Assembly: GCA_964458605.1 (NCBI GenBank)
Contig: CAYWLS010000019.1
Location: forward strand, 1-64,000
Source of the DNA: JBBSNV01 sp964458605
GTDB lineage: Bacteria; Pseudomonadota; Alphaproteobacteria; Reyranellales; JAQSWP01
Reading direction: 5' to 3'
DNA: 64,000 nt
In this document: in pieces, positions 1 to 8,743 of the stretch
How the letters are laid out: each line of letters starts with the position of its first letter
How positions within the stretch are numbered: position 1 is the first letter of the stretch
Notes under the pieces: model-generated
Told to the model about the DNA's origin: nothing
Seen by the model: the letters and a program-made list of their open reading frames with translations, nothing else
Database searches by the model: none
Program-made: the position numbers and the translations under genes

Positions 1-16
1 TGGCTCACAGAATCAC

Positions 17-42
17 AAAGCCCTCGAACGCGCGAGGGCTTT
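17..42. terminator. Perfect 10-bp hairpin at window edge
   Basis: Positions 17-26 (AAAGCCCTCG) pair perfectly with 33-42 around a 6-nt loop. Each arm ends in an A- or T-run, so the hairpin could end transcription in either direction: for a gene left of the window, or for the DUF1232 gene read leftward from 446. Confidence 0.6.
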
Positions 43-54
43 GTCAGCAGTCTG

Positions 55-80
55 AAGGGCCCTGCGGGGCCCTTTTTCTT
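55..80 (+). terminator. Intrinsic terminator, plus-strand polarity
   Basis: The 8-bp stem AAGGGCCC (55-62) pairs with GGGCCCTT (67-74) and is followed by a T-rich tract. The T-run lies on the plus strand, so it most likely ends a gene located before the window. Confidence 0.7.
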
Positions 81-86
81 TGACGA

Positions 87-446
87 TCAGCGCAACCACA
101 GTAGAGCGGCCGCGCCGCCGGCGGCTATCCACAATGCGACGATCGCGGCCGCTGCCGCCAAGCTGTTTGGCCTGGCCTGTCGTTCGGCCCGATGCCGCAA
201 CTCGGCCATCAGTTCCGGCGGTATCAGCCGGATCGCCAGCCATATTCCTGCAGGGACAAGCAACAGGTCGTCGAGCAGTCCCAGCACCGGGATGAAGTCG
301 GGGATCAGGTCGATCGGGCTGAGCGCATAGGCGGCGACCGCGGCCGCCAGTGCCTTGGCGTACCACGGCACGCGCGGATCGCGCGCCGCCAGCCAGAGGG
401 CGACGACGTCGCGTTTGAGATGACGCGCCCAGGCGCGGAGGCTCAT
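87..446 (-). CDS. YkvA/DUF1232 family membrane protein
   Basis: This 119-residue protein belongs to the DUF1232 (YkvA) family, whose function is not established. The family signature SPIDLIPDFIPVLGLLDD is present in full around residues 43-60, followed by a hydrophobic segment. A second membrane segment closes the C-terminus. I chose the ATG at 446 because the protein from there has the usual family length and starts directly before the conserved helical region. A longer reading to 545 adds a basic, non-conserved stretch. It stands alone on its strand, with hairpins just beyond its stop. Family assignment is firm; the start is less so. Confidence 0.8.
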   Translation of the reverse strand: MSLRAWARHLKRDVVALWLAARDPRVPWYAKALAAAVAAYALSPIDLIPDFIPVLGLLDDLLLVPAGIWLAIRLIPPELMAELRHRAERQARPNSLAAAAAIVALWIAAGGAAALLWLR

Positions 447-631
447 CGGCAATTTCCATCGCTGCCATCTCGACAGGGATTTTTTGTAGCAGAAGACCCG
501 GCGGAGCGGCGGATTGCGTGGGATGAAAATCAGATAATTAGTCAATATTATTGACTCTATCAGTCATACTGCCGTATTGTCGTTTTATTGCTGAAAGGGA
601 ACGCACTTCGGAATTATCGATGGAGGATGGC

Positions 632-1542
632 ATGCTGCAAGCAATGGATGATCGCGACGGCTGGATCTGGCTTGATGGCAGGTTGGTGGAATGGCGCATG
701 GCCCGGCCGCATGTGCTGAGCCATGGGCTGCATTACGCCTCGGCGGTGTTCGAGGGCGAGCGCGCCTATGGCGGCCATGTCTTCCGCCTGCGCCAGCATA
801 CGCAGCGGCTGAAGCGCTCCGCCGAGTTGTTGGATTTCGAGATCCCCTTCAGTGTCGAGCAGATCGCGGCGGCCACCAGGCGGTGGTGCAAGCCAACGGC
901 ATCGCGGACGGCTACATCCGTCCGATCGCTTGGCGCGGCACCAACGGCGCGCTGGGCGTGTCGGCCGCCGGCACGTCGGTGCATCTGGCGATCGCCGCCT
1001 GGCGCTGGCCGGAATATTTCTCGGCCGATGCCAAGCTGGCCGGCATCCGCCTGACCTGGGCCGACTGGAAGCGGCCGGCGCCCGACACCGCGCCTTGGCA
1101 GAGCAAGGCGGCCGGCCTCTACATGATCTGCACCGTGGCCAAGGACCGCGCGCTCAAGGCCGGGTTCGACGATGCGCTGATGCTGGACTGGCGTGGCCAC
1201 ATCGCCGAGGCGACCGGCGCCAACGTGTTCCTGGCGATCGACGGCGCCCTGCACACGCCGGCCGCCGATTGCTTCCTGGACGGCGTGACGCGCCGTGCGG
1301 TGATCGAGCTGGCCGGCGCGCGCAACATCGCCGTGCACGAGCGCGCCATCGCGCCGGAGGAACTCGGCCGGGCACAGGAAATGTTCCTGACCGGCACGGC
1401 GGCGGAACTCACGCCGGTGCGCGAGCTGGGCCCGCACAAATTCGAGGTCGGCGCCCTGACGCGCCAGTTGATGGAGGATTTTGCCCGGCTGGTGCGCAGC
1501 GAGCCGGCGCGGGAAGCTTCCGGGCTGAGCCGGGCGGCCTGA
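632..1542 (+). pseudogene. ilvE: Branched-chain aminotransferase, single-base frameshift
   Basis: This is a fold-type IV, PLP-dependent branched-chain amino acid aminotransferase, the last step in valine, leucine and isoleucine synthesis. The reading frame breaks. From ATG 632 (GGAGG five bases upstream) the protein reads normally, with HGLHYASAVFEGERAY, up to about 877. The remainder (AVVQANGIADGYIRP, the PLP-lysine segment SKAAGLYM, then EATGANVF) continues one frame back to the stop at 1540-1542. Restoring one base near 875-880 gives a continuous protein of about 303 residues, the normal size. All catalytic segments look intact apart from the slip, so either a recent mutation or a sequencing error fits. 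The loss of one A or C from a short run (ACC-AAG-GCG) would explain it. Confidence 0.85.
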
Positions 1543-1624
1543 GCCGGCGCCGCCGCAGTTTTAAACAGGGCAGGGCGTTTTTCGATTGGCTACACTCCGC
1601 CCCGGTTTGCGGGGTGGAGGAGCG

Positions 1625-2788
1625 ATGAAACTGCCGGTCAAAATCCTGCTGCTGGGTTCGGGCGAGCTGGGCAAGGAATTCGCCATCTCGGCCCAACGGC
1701 TGGGCTGCCACATCGTGGCCTGCGATTCCTACGACGGCGCGCCCGCCATGCAGGTGGCCGACCAGCGCGAGGTGTTCCCCATGCTCGATGCCGCCAGGCT
1801 GTCGGCGGCCATCGACAAGCACCGGCCCGACCTGATCGTGCCCGAGGTCGAGGCGATCCGCACCGAGACCCTGCAGGACTACGAGGCCAAGGGCTTCCAT
1901 GTCGTGCCCTCGGCGCGGGCGGTGTTCATGACCATGAATCGGGATCGCATCCGCGAGGTCGCTGCCACCGAGCTTGGCCTGCGCACGTCGAAATATCGCT
2001 ACGCCGAGAGCCTGGAGGAGATGCGGGCGGCGGTGCGCGACATCGGATTGCCCGTGGTGATCAAGCCGGTGATGTCGAGCTCGGGCAAGGGCCAGAAGAC
2101 GGTCGAGAAGCCCGAAGACGTCGATGTCGCCTGGCACTACGCCGTGGCCAATATGCGCGGCGACCGGGCCAAGGTGATCGTCGAGGAGTTCATCGCCTTC
2201 GACTACGAGATCACCCTGCTGACGGTGCGCGGCCGCGACGGCTCGTGCCATTTCTGCGCGCCGATCGGCCATCGCCAGGAGCGCGGCGACTATATGGAAT
2301 CCTGGCAGCCGCAGCCGATGGACCCGGCGCGGCTTGAGGAAGCGCAAGCCATGGCGCGGGCGGTGACGGACAATCTGGGCGGCGCCGGCATTTTCGGCGT
2401 CGAGTTCTTCATCACCAGGAGCGAGACGGTGTTTTCCGAGCTGTCGCCGCGGCCGCACGATACCGGGATGGTGACGATGATCGGCCAGAACCTGACCCAG
2501 TTCGACCTGCATTGCCGCGCCATCCTCGGCCTGCCGATCCCCAGGATCGAGCAGTTCGGTCCGGCCGCCTCGGCGGTGATCCTGGCCGACCGCAACGCCG
2601 ATCAATTCGACTACGCGATCGACACGGCGGTGCTCAAGGAGCCGCTGACCGATTTGCGCATCTTCGGCAAGCCCACCACACGGCCCTATCGGCGCATGGG
2701 CGTGGGCCTGGCGCGGGCGGAAAGCACCGATGCCGCCCGCAAGCTGGCCAAGCGCGTGGCCGACGGCGTGACGATCCGGTATCGCTGA
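1625..2788 (+). CDS. purT: Formate-dependent phosphoribosylglycinamide formyltransferase
   Basis: PurT (387 residues) makes formyl-GAR from GAR, formate and ATP, an alternative to folate-dependent PurN in purine synthesis. The N-terminal Rossmann-like domain carries GSGELGKEF (residues 11-19). The ATP-grasp centre has the glycine-rich SSSGKGQ loop, the EFIAFDYEITLL strand and the magnesium-binding ELSPRPHDTGMVT segment. Length matches the family (about 390). The start at 1625 follows GGAGGAGCG. It lies 82 bases after ilvE on the same strand; no promoter is obvious between them. The assignment is firm. Confidence 0.95.
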   Translation: MKLPVKILLLGSGELGKEFAISAQRLGCHIVACDSYDGAPAMQVADQREVFPMLDAARLSAAIDKHRPDLIVPEVEAIRTETLQDYEAKGFHVVPSARAVFMTMNRDRIREVAATELGLRTSKYRYAESLEEMRAAVRDIGLPVVIKPVMSSSGKGQKTVEKPEDVDVAWHYAVANMRGDRAKVIVEEFIAFDYEITLLTVRGRDGSCHFCAPIGHRQERGDYMESWQPQPMDPARLEEAQAMARAVTDNLGGAGIFGVEFFITRSETVFSELSPRPHDTGMVTMIGQNLTQFDLHCRAILGLPIPRIEQFGPAASAVILADRNADQFDYAIDTAVLKEPLTDLRIFGKPTTRPYRRMGVGLARAESTDAARKLAKRVADGVTIRYR

Positions 2789-2818
2789 TATCGCCGATTG
2801 GCCGGCGGCGGCGCGCGA

Positions 2819-3271
2819 CTATTTCTTCGCCCACCTGGCGGCGGCTTCATCGTCGTCGCTCTTGGCCTCGACCCAGCGCTCGCCGTCGGGCGTGGCTTCC
2901 AGCTTCCAGAACGGCGCCTTGGTCTTCAGCCAGTCGATCAGGAAGTGGCAGGCCTCGAACGCCATGCCGCGATGGGAGGAGGCCACCGCCACCAGCACGA
3001 TGCGGTCGCCCGGTTCGAGCTTGCCGTAGCGGTGCACGATCAGCATGTCCTCGAGCTGCCAGCGGCTTCGCGCCTCGGCCTCGATGTCGCGCAATGCCTG
3101 CTCGGTCATGCCGGGATAATGTTCCAGAGTCATGGCCGCCACGTCGCTGCCATCGCTCAAGTCGCGCACCAGCCCGACGAAGCTGGTGACGGCGCCGATC
3201 CTGTTGTTGCCGCGGCCCAGCGCCGCGAGCTCGGCGCCGACATCGAAATCTTCTTCCTGCACCCGGATCAT
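2819..3271 (-). CDS. moaE: Molybdopterin synthase catalytic subunit MoaE
   Basis: MoaE (150 residues) is the large subunit of molybdopterin synthase. It transfers sulfur from thiocarboxylated MoaD to cyclic pyranopterin monophosphate. The active-site region SSHRGMAFEACHFLIDWLK followed by KAPFWKLE holds the conserved His-Arg pair and the catalytic lysines of the family. It starts three bases after the moaD stop on the minus strand, so the two subunits are translationally coupled. Confidence 0.95.
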   Translation of the reverse strand: MIRVQEEDFDVGAELAALGRGNNRIGAVTSFVGLVRDLSDGSDVAAMTLEHYPGMTEQALRDIEAEARSRWQLEDMLIVHRYGKLEPGDRIVLVAVASSHRGMAFEACHFLIDWLKTKAPFWKLEATPDGERWVEAKSDDDEAAARWAKK

Positions 3272-3274
3272 GCT

Positions 3275-3532
3275 TCAGCCCCCGGTGAAGGGCGGGAAGA
3301 AGGCCACCTCGTCGCCGTCCTGCAGCGCGTGATCGTCGCTCGCCACCGCCTTGTTGACGGCGGCGCGCAGCACGGCGTCCCTGCCGAACGCCTCGCCATG
3401 GCCGCCGCCCTTGCCGCGCAGCCATTCGCGCAACTGCGCGATCGTGGCGACGTCCGGCGGCACCTCGACGCGCTCGGCACCGTAGCCGATGCTCTGCTTC
3501 AGCCAGGCGAAATAGACCAGGTTCAGCTTCAT
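3275..3532 (-). CDS. moaD: Molybdopterin synthase sulfur carrier MoaD
   Basis: MoaD is an 85-residue ubiquitin-fold protein whose C-terminal glycine is adenylated and thiocarboxylated to supply sulfur for molybdopterin. It ends in FFPPFTGG, the required double glycine. The N-terminal beta strand MKLNLVYFAWLK is typical of the family. It sits between pgsA (two bases upstream) and moaE (three bases downstream), so pgsA-moaD-moaE is read as one unit. Confidence 0.95.
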   Translation of the reverse strand: MKLNLVYFAWLKQSIGYGAERVEVPPDVATIAQLREWLRGKGGGHGEAFGRDAVLRAAVNKAVASDDHALQDGDEVAFFPPFTGG

Positions 3533-3534
3533 GC

Positions 3535-4143
3535 TCAGTCGCCGCTCGACACCTTGCCGGCCGGCGGCGGCGGAGCCGCCGGGTTGGGCGTCGGTCCGGT
3601 CAGATAGGCCATGCCGGCGCGCAGATAGTCGTAGCCGGTGACGATGGTCAGCACCGCGGCCAGCCACAACCCGATCTCGCCGATCAGCTTGACCGGGATG
3701 CCGGTCGGCCCGGCATCGCCCACCAGCAGCACGCCGATGGCGATCATCTGGATGGTGGTCTTCCACTTGGCCAGCCGGCTGACCGGCACGCTGACGCGCA
3801 GTTCGGCCAGGAACTCGCGCAGGCCCGAGACCATGATCTCGCGGCACAGGATCACCACCGCCGGCAGCACGGTGAATCCATCGATGCGGTTGGCCGCCAC
3901 CAGCATCAGCAGCGCCGCGGCCACCAGCAGCTTGTCGGCGATCGGATCGAGGAAGCGGCCCAGCGCCGAGACCTGCTGCCAGCGTCGCGCCAGCCAGCCA
4001 TCCAGCAGATCGGTCAACCCGGCCGCCGCGAACACCGCCAGCGCCAGCCAGTTGCCGGTCGGCGACGCCACCCAGAACAACGCGATCAGCAGCGGGATGG
4101 CGACGATCCGCGACAGGGTCAGCAGATTGGGCAAGGTTGTCAT
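3535..4143 (-). CDS. pgsA: CDP-diacylglycerol-glycerol-3-phosphate phosphatidyltransferase
   Basis: PgsA (202 residues) is an integral membrane enzyme that makes phosphatidylglycerol phosphate from CDP-diacylglycerol and glycerol 3-phosphate, the first step to phosphatidylglycerol and cardiolipin. The CDP-alcohol phosphotransferase motif is complete: DLLDGWLARRW followed by GRFLDPIADK, giving DxxDGxxAR-x8-GxxxDxxxD. The start MTTLPNLLTLSR is the standard family N-terminus; a longer upstream reading to 4218 is not conserved. It lies 64 bases after uvrC and directly precedes moaD, a pairing with no obvious functional link. Confidence 0.95.
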   Translation of the reverse strand: MTTLPNLLTLSRIVAIPLLIALFWVASPTGNWLALAVFAAAGLTDLLDGWLARRWQQVSALGRFLDPIADKLLVAAALLMLVAANRIDGFTVLPAVVILCREIMVSGLREFLAELRVSVPVSRLAKWKTTIQMIAIGVLLVGDAGPTGIPVKLIGEIGLWLAAVLTIVTGYDYLRAGMAYLTGPTPNPAAPPPPAGKVSSGD

Positions 4144-4207
4144 CGATACGCAAAACCCGGCGAAAGCGGCAAAAGACGGCGCGGACAATTCTAGCCCGGC
4201 CCGTTGC

Positions 4208-6133
4208 TCAGCCGCCATCGTGGAAATGGTCGTAGATTTTACGAGCCACGGCGCCGGAAATTCCTGGCACGGCTTCGAGATCGGCCAGGCTGGCGGCGGC
4301 CACGCTCTTGGGCGAGCCGAAATGGTGCAGCAGCGCCTTCTTGCGGCTGGGACCGATGCCCGGCACCTCGTCCAGCGCCGAGGCGATCAGCCCGCGCGAA
4401 CGCTTGCCGCGATGGGTGCCGATGGCGAAGCGGTGCGCCTCGTCGCGCAGGCGCTGCAGGAAATACAGCACCGGGTCGCGCATCTCCAGCGAGAACGGCG
4501 GCTTGCCCGGCATGAAGAAGCGTTCGCGGCCGGCGTCGCGGTCTGGCCCCTTGGCGATGCCGACGATACAAACGTCGTTGATGCCGAGATCGGCCAGCAC
4601 CGCCTGGGCCTGGGTGAGCTGGCCGGCGCCGCCGTCGATCAGCACCAGGTCGGGCCAGTTGCCCTTGCTGCGGTCGGGGTCTTCCTTCAGCGCGCGCGCG
4701 AAGCGGCGGTTGAAGACCTCGCGCATCATGCCGAAATCGTCGCCCGGCGTGATGCCGCCCTGCTCCTCGCCGGTGGCGGTGCGGATGTTGAACTTGCGAT
4801 AGGCGTTCTTCACGAAGCCGTCCGGCCCGGCCACGATCATGGCGCCGATCGCATCGCTGCCCTGGATGTGGCTGTTGTCGTAGACCTCGATGCGCTCGGG
4901 CGTGGCTTCCAGGCCGAATGCCGCCGCCACGCCGTCGAGCAGCTTGCGCTGGGTGCTGCTCTCGGCCAGGCGCCGGCCCAGCGCCTCACGCGCATTGGTC
5001 AGGGCGAAATCGATCAGCGCGGCGCGCGAGCCGCGTTGCGGCCGGGCGATCCTCACCCGGTAGGACTGGTTGAGCGACAGCGCCGTTTCCAGCAGTTCCT
5101 GCTGCGGCAGGTCGTGGCTGACCAGGATCAGCCGCGGCACCGGACGGTTGGCGTAGAACTGGCCGATCAGCGAGGCCAGCGCCTCGGCCATGTCGGTATC
5201 GGCCGCCAGGGTCGGGAAATAGGGGCGGTTGCCCAGATTCTGCCCGGCGCGCAGGAAGAACACCTGCACGCAGGCATGGCCGCCCTCGACATGCATGGCA
5301 AAGACGTCGGCTTCCTCGATGTCGAGATCGTTGATCGCCTGGTGCGACTGGATCTGGGTCAGCGCCCGGATGCGATCGCGCAGCACCGCGGCGCGTTCGA
5401 ACTCCATCGCCGCGCTGGCCGCTTCCATGTGCTGCGACAGCGCCTGCTGCACCCGGCGGCTGCCGCCGCCCAGGAAGTCGCGCACCTCCTCGACCAGCCC
5501 GGCATAGTCCTGCGGCGAGATCAGCCCGACGCAGGGACCGGTGCAGCGCTTGATCTGGTATTGCAGGCACGGGCGCGTGCGATTGGCGAACACCGGATCG
5601 GAGCAGGAGCGCAGCGGAAAGGCGCGCTGCAGTGAATAGAGCGTGCGGTTGACCGCGCCGGCCGAGGCGAAGGGCCCGAAATAGTCGTCGCCGCCCTCGC
5701 GCGTGCCGCGATGCTTGACGAGCTGGGGCCATGGATGGTCGCGGCGGATGCGGATATAGGGAAAGGACTTGTCGTCCTTCAGCATGACGTTGAAGCGCGG
5801 CTTGAAGCGCTTGATCAGGTTGCTTTCCAGCAACAGCGCCTCGGCCTCGCTGCCGGTCAGCATGAATTCCATGCTGGCGGTGGCGGCTACCATGCGGATC
5901 AGCCGCGCCGTTAGGCGGTTGGCCTGGGTGTAGCTGGTGACGCGTTGGCGCAGGCGATGGGCCTTGCCGACATAGAGCACGTCGCCCTTGGCGTCGACCA
6001 TGCGGTAGACGCCAGGACTCTGCGGCAGTGTCTTGAGGTAGGACTGAATCGTCGCCACCCCGGCCACAAGCGTGCCAGGCGCCAATTGCTGCACCTGCTC
6101 GCTGTCGCCGATTTCGATGTCGCTGTCGTCCAT
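4208..6133 (-). CDS. uvrC: UvrABC excinuclease subunit C
   Basis: UvrC (641 residues) makes both incisions in nucleotide excision repair. Domains in order: a GIY-YIG nuclease (SPGVYRMVDAKG then VLYVGKA, about residues 40-57), a Cys-containing region (SCSDPVFANRTRPCLQYQIKR), a UVR helical hairpin that contacts UvrB (MEFERAAVLRDRIRAL), the RNase H-like nuclease (VYDNSHIQGSDAIGAMIV) and a C-terminal double helix-hairpin-helix (DEVPGIGPSRKKALL). The N-terminus carries about 30 extra acidic residues. It leads the uvrC-pgsA-moaD-moaE run. Confidence 0.96.
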   Translation of the reverse strand: MDDSDIEIGDSEQVQQLAPGTLVAGVATIQSYLKTLPQSPGVYRMVDAKGDVLYVGKAHRLRQRVTSYTQANRLTARLIRMVAATASMEFMLTGSEAEALLLESNLIKRFKPRFNVMLKDDKSFPYIRIRRDHPWPQLVKHRGTREGGDDYFGPFASAGAVNRTLYSLQRAFPLRSCSDPVFANRTRPCLQYQIKRCTGPCVGLISPQDYAGLVEEVRDFLGGGSRRVQQALSQHMEAASAAMEFERAAVLRDRIRALTQIQSHQAINDLDIEEADVFAMHVEGGHACVQVFFLRAGQNLGNRPYFPTLAADTDMAEALASLIGQFYANRPVPRLILVSHDLPQQELLETALSLNQSYRVRIARPQRGSRAALIDFALTNAREALGRRLAESSTQRKLLDGVAAAFGLEATPERIEVYDNSHIQGSDAIGAMIVAGPDGFVKNAYRKFNIRTATGEEQGGITPGDDFGMMREVFNRRFARALKEDPDRSKGNWPDLVLIDGGAGQLTQAQAVLADLGINDVCIVGIAKGPDRDAGRERFFMPGKPPFSLEMRDPVLYFLQRLRDEAHRFAIGTHRGKRSRGLIASALDEVPGIGPSRKKALLHHFGSPKSVAAASLADLEAVPGISGAVARKIYDHFHDGG

Positions 6134-6512
6134 GGGCTTTGATCTTTAATGCGGCTCCGATCATCTTCGCGGCACGCAGGCGGTCAATCTTCGGCCGCAT
6201 GCGCGGCGTCGCCCGGTTTTCTGCCGATCCTGTGCTTAATCCACGGATGCTGTGTGTAACCTTGTGGGGAAAGCCAAGTGGCAGATGGATTCCGCAGGCA
6301 CTGTCTGCGCTCGACCCGTTTGCACTATTTTTAGGCAATCATGCAAAATCTTTATGTATCAGTAGGTTGGCCGACATCCCGCATGACAAAACCGCAACAG
6401 TGACGGATTCCGCGGAAATCCGGGGCTTTTGGGGAACAAAAACGCGACTGTGAACAAGTCCCATATGGCGCGGCCCGGGGCGGCTGCCAAGTCAAGCAGA
6501 TTCGCCGCCGGA
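6134..6512. other. Gene-free region between folB and uvrC
   Basis: No convincing coding potential is visible. The stretch is less GC-rich than its surroundings, especially 6300-6370. It should hold the leftward promoter of uvrC, but I could not identify unambiguous -35/-10 boxes. An imperfect palindrome GGATT-CCGCGG-AAATCC lies near 6404. Confidence 0.5.
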
Positions 6513-6905
6513 TTACCGTCGGAAGCGTTCGATCTCGACGCCGACACTCGCGGCATCCTCGAACACGTCCAGCTTTTCTACCCGCACCCGTGCGCTTTGC
6601 ACCCGCGCATCCTGCAGGCAGAGTGCGGCAATTCGCTCGGCCAGGGTCTCGACCAGATTGACGTGGCCCTCGCCGACCAGGGCGCGCACGCCCACAACGA
6701 TTTTCTCGTAGCAGACCACCGCGTCCAGCCGGTCCTTGGCATCGCCCTCGCGCACGGCCAGGTCGAGATTGACGCGTACCCGCTGATGTTGGCGCTTTTC
6801 ATGGCGATGCACGCCAATCAACGCATCGAGCATCAGATCGCGCACGAATACGTGGCGCACGCCCTCGCGGGCATCGGCGATGCGAAGCGGCTGGACCTTG
6901 GTCAT
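6513..6905 (-). CDS. folB: Dihydroneopterin aldolase
   Basis: FolB (130 residues) converts 7,8-dihydroneopterin to 6-hydroxymethyl-dihydropterin plus glycolaldehyde in folate synthesis. The core IGVHRHEKRQHQRVRVNLDL, the tyrosine in CYEKIVVGV and the C-terminal lysine strand VRVEKLDV match the family's substrate and catalytic positions. A slightly extended N-terminus (about 20 residues) precedes the conserved LMLDALIGVH. It is monocistronic in appearance, 76 bases beyond the phoH stop on the same strand. Confidence 0.9.
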   Translation of the reverse strand: MTKVQPLRIADAREGVRHVFVRDLMLDALIGVHRHEKRQHQRVRVNLDLAVREGDAKDRLDAVVCYEKIVVGVRALVGEGHVNLVETLAERIAALCLQDARVQSARVRVEKLDVFEDAASVGVEIERFRR

Positions 6906-6981
6906 AGCCCCAATCTAGTGCGCGGGACCAGGAGGCGCCAGCACCGCCACCGCAAGGCCGCGATGCCGGCGCGGCGTAGCG

Positions 6982-7731
6982 TCAAAGCACCGCGATCATG
7001 CGGCCAACCAGCGGATGGCGCACCACGTCCTTGTCGCACAGCCGCACGATCTCGACTTCGTCCAGACCCTCCAGCCGCTTGGCGATGTCCTCCAGGCCCG
7101 ACATGCCGTGCAGCAGGTCGGACTGGTCCGGATCGCCCGTCAGCACCATGGTCGAGTGCCAGCCCAGCCGGGTCAGCAGCATCTTGAGCTGGCCGTAGGT
7201 GCAGTTCTGCGCCTCGTCGATCAGGATGAAGGCGTTGTTCAGCGTGCGGCCGCGCATAAAGGCGACCGGCGCGATCTCGATCGTGCCGTCGCCGAGATAG
7301 GTGCGCAGCCGCTTGGCGCCCAGCCGGTCGTTCAGCACGTCGTAGAGCGGGCGCAGATAAGGATCCAGTTTCTCGCGCATGTCGCCCGGCAGATAGCCGA
7401 GATTCTCGCCGGCCTCGACGGCCGGGCGCGACAGCACGATGCGGCCGACGCGGCCCTCGTCGAGAGCCTCGACCGCCGCGGAGATGGCCAGATAGGTCTT
7501 GCCGGTGCCGGCCGGTCCCAGCGCCACGCTGAGCGGCTTGGCATTGATCGCCTCCATCAGGACGCGCTGGTTGTCCGAGCGCGGCCGCACCTTGGCGAGA
7601 TAGCGTTGCTCGCGGTCTTCCGGCAGATCGTCGATGCGCGCCCCACGCGGCTGGTCGAAGAACAGGCTGTGGATGCGGGCGGTCTTGTCATGGTCGTTCT
7701 GCTGCTGACGGCGGGCTGCGCGCTTGGCCAT
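6982..7731 (-). CDS. phoH: PhoH-family ATPase
   Basis: This 249-residue protein is a PhoH-like P-loop NTPase related to helicase superfamily 1 domains; the family is linked to RNA metabolism and phosphate stress. Walker A is GPAGTGKT (residues 72-79) and Walker B is AFILIDEAQN. An arginine-rich motif, LTGDPDQSDL, follows. The N-terminus is basic and Gln-rich (MAKRAARRQQQ). The ybeY and miaB genes that often adjoin phoH in alphaproteobacteria are absent, so this may be the stand-alone (PhoH2-like) paralogue. Confidence 0.88.
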   Translation of the reverse strand: MAKRAARRQQQNDHDKTARIHSLFFDQPRGARIDDLPEDREQRYLAKVRPRSDNQRVLMEAINAKPLSVALGPAGTGKTYLAISAAVEALDEGRVGRIVLSRPAVEAGENLGYLPGDMREKLDPYLRPLYDVLNDRLGAKRLRTYLGDGTIEIAPVAFMRGRTLNNAFILIDEAQNCTYGQLKMLLTRLGWHSTMVLTGDPDQSDLLHGMSGLEDIAKRLEGLDEVEIVRLCDKDVVRHPLVGRMIAVL

Positions 7732-8065
7732 TCAACTCTCCTTGGCGGGGGCTGACGGGGTTGGGCCGGCCGAACCGGTCCGGCACAACGAAAGACGCCG
7801 CCCGGCAGGGGGCGGCGTAACCATGAAAGTCGGATCGAAGGTAAGGGAGAGCGGCCGGAAAGAGGGTCCGCTTGGCCTCGATGTCTGCCGGCTGGCCGCC
7901 GGCTGGGTCGGCCGGAATGGGACGATGTCTTCGAACTCCCCCCAAGACTGCGAAAATGCTAGCGCTGGCCGACCCCTATGTCACCAGATTTGTGGGGGCG
8001 TCCCAAAAGATTCACACAACATATTGAAATGAATCGCAAAGCGCCGTCTGGCGGGCCCGGCCGGG
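7732..8065. other. Gene-free region between algH and phoH
   Basis: No credible gene is seen. It contains a strong GC hairpin at 7795-7818 (listed separately), which would end leftward transcription from the algH gene. The rest is presumably phoH leader and promoter; I could not place the promoter. Confidence 0.5.
7795..7818 (-). terminator. Hairpin downstream of algH
   Basis: ACGCCGCCC (7795-7803) pairs perfectly with GGGCGGCGT (7810-7818) over a 6-nt loop. Read leftward, it is followed by C-TTT-CGTT, a short U-rich tail, so it is a plausible but weak intrinsic terminator for the algH transcript. Confidence 0.55.
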
Positions 8066-8647
8066 CTAGGCGCGACCGGCGATATGGGTCAGCGCGCCGG
8101 GCTCGAAGCCCAGCTTGGCGATGGCCTTCTGCCATTTGCCGTCGAGATCGCGATCGAACAGCAGCGGCCGGTCGGCGCCCACCACCAGCCAGCCGTTTTC
8201 CTGGATTTCGCGGTCGAGCTGGCCCGGTCCCCAGCCGGCATAGCCCAGCGCCAGCAGGCTCTGCTGCGGGCCATGGCCCAGCGCCATGTCGCGCAGGATT
8301 TCGGTGGTGCCGGTCAGCGCCATGCCGCCGGCCACGCGCTTGGTGCCCTCGACCGCATATTCGGGCGAATGCAGCACGAAGCCGCGGCCGGGCTCGACCG
8401 GGCCGCCGAAATGCACGCGAATCTGCTGGTCCCGCCATTCGCCGGGCACGTTCAGCTGGCGCAGCAGGTCGGCGAAAGGCATATGCTCGATCAGCTTGTT
8501 GACGATCAGGCCGATCGCCCCTTCGCGGTCGTGGCTGCACATATAGATCACGCTGCGCTGGAAGCGGGGATCCTCCATATGCGGCACGGCAACGAGGAGC
8601 TGGCCTTCGACCGAACCGGTGATCTGTCGCTGATCGCTCATGCTCAA
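8066..8647 (-). CDS. YqgE/AlgH family protein
   Basis: This 193-residue protein is in the YqgE/AlgH (DUF179) family. The name comes from an alginate regulator, but the biochemical role is unresolved. The family pattern is clear: GQLLVAVPHMEDPRFQRSVIY at residues 14-34, HDREGAIGLIVNK, and FGGPVEPGRGFVLHS. There is no signal peptide or DNA-binding motif. It diverges from the dsbD-like gene, with 96 bases between the two starts. A second start two residues in (MSDQRQ) is equally possible. Confidence 0.88.
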   Translation of the reverse strand: MSMSDQRQITGSVEGQLLVAVPHMEDPRFQRSVIYMCSHDREGAIGLIVNKLIEHMPFADLLRQLNVPGEWRDQQIRVHFGGPVEPGRGFVLHSPEYAVEGTKRVAGGMALTGTTEILRDMALGHGPQQSLLALGYAGWGPGQLDREIQENGWLVVGADRPLLFDRDLDGKWQKAIAKLGFEPGALTHIAGRA

Positions 8648-8743
8648 GAGTTAGGTAAAAAATGTGGCGAAGGAAAGATGGCTCCCGAACCGCCGGCCAG
8701 GGCGGATTTGCCACACGGGCTTGTGACTGCAGGTGACCAGCCA

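Noticed and set aside
6139..6453. A 104-codon plus-strand frame in the folB-uvrC gap
   Set aside because: No ribosome site, no motif, and composition like non-coding DNA.
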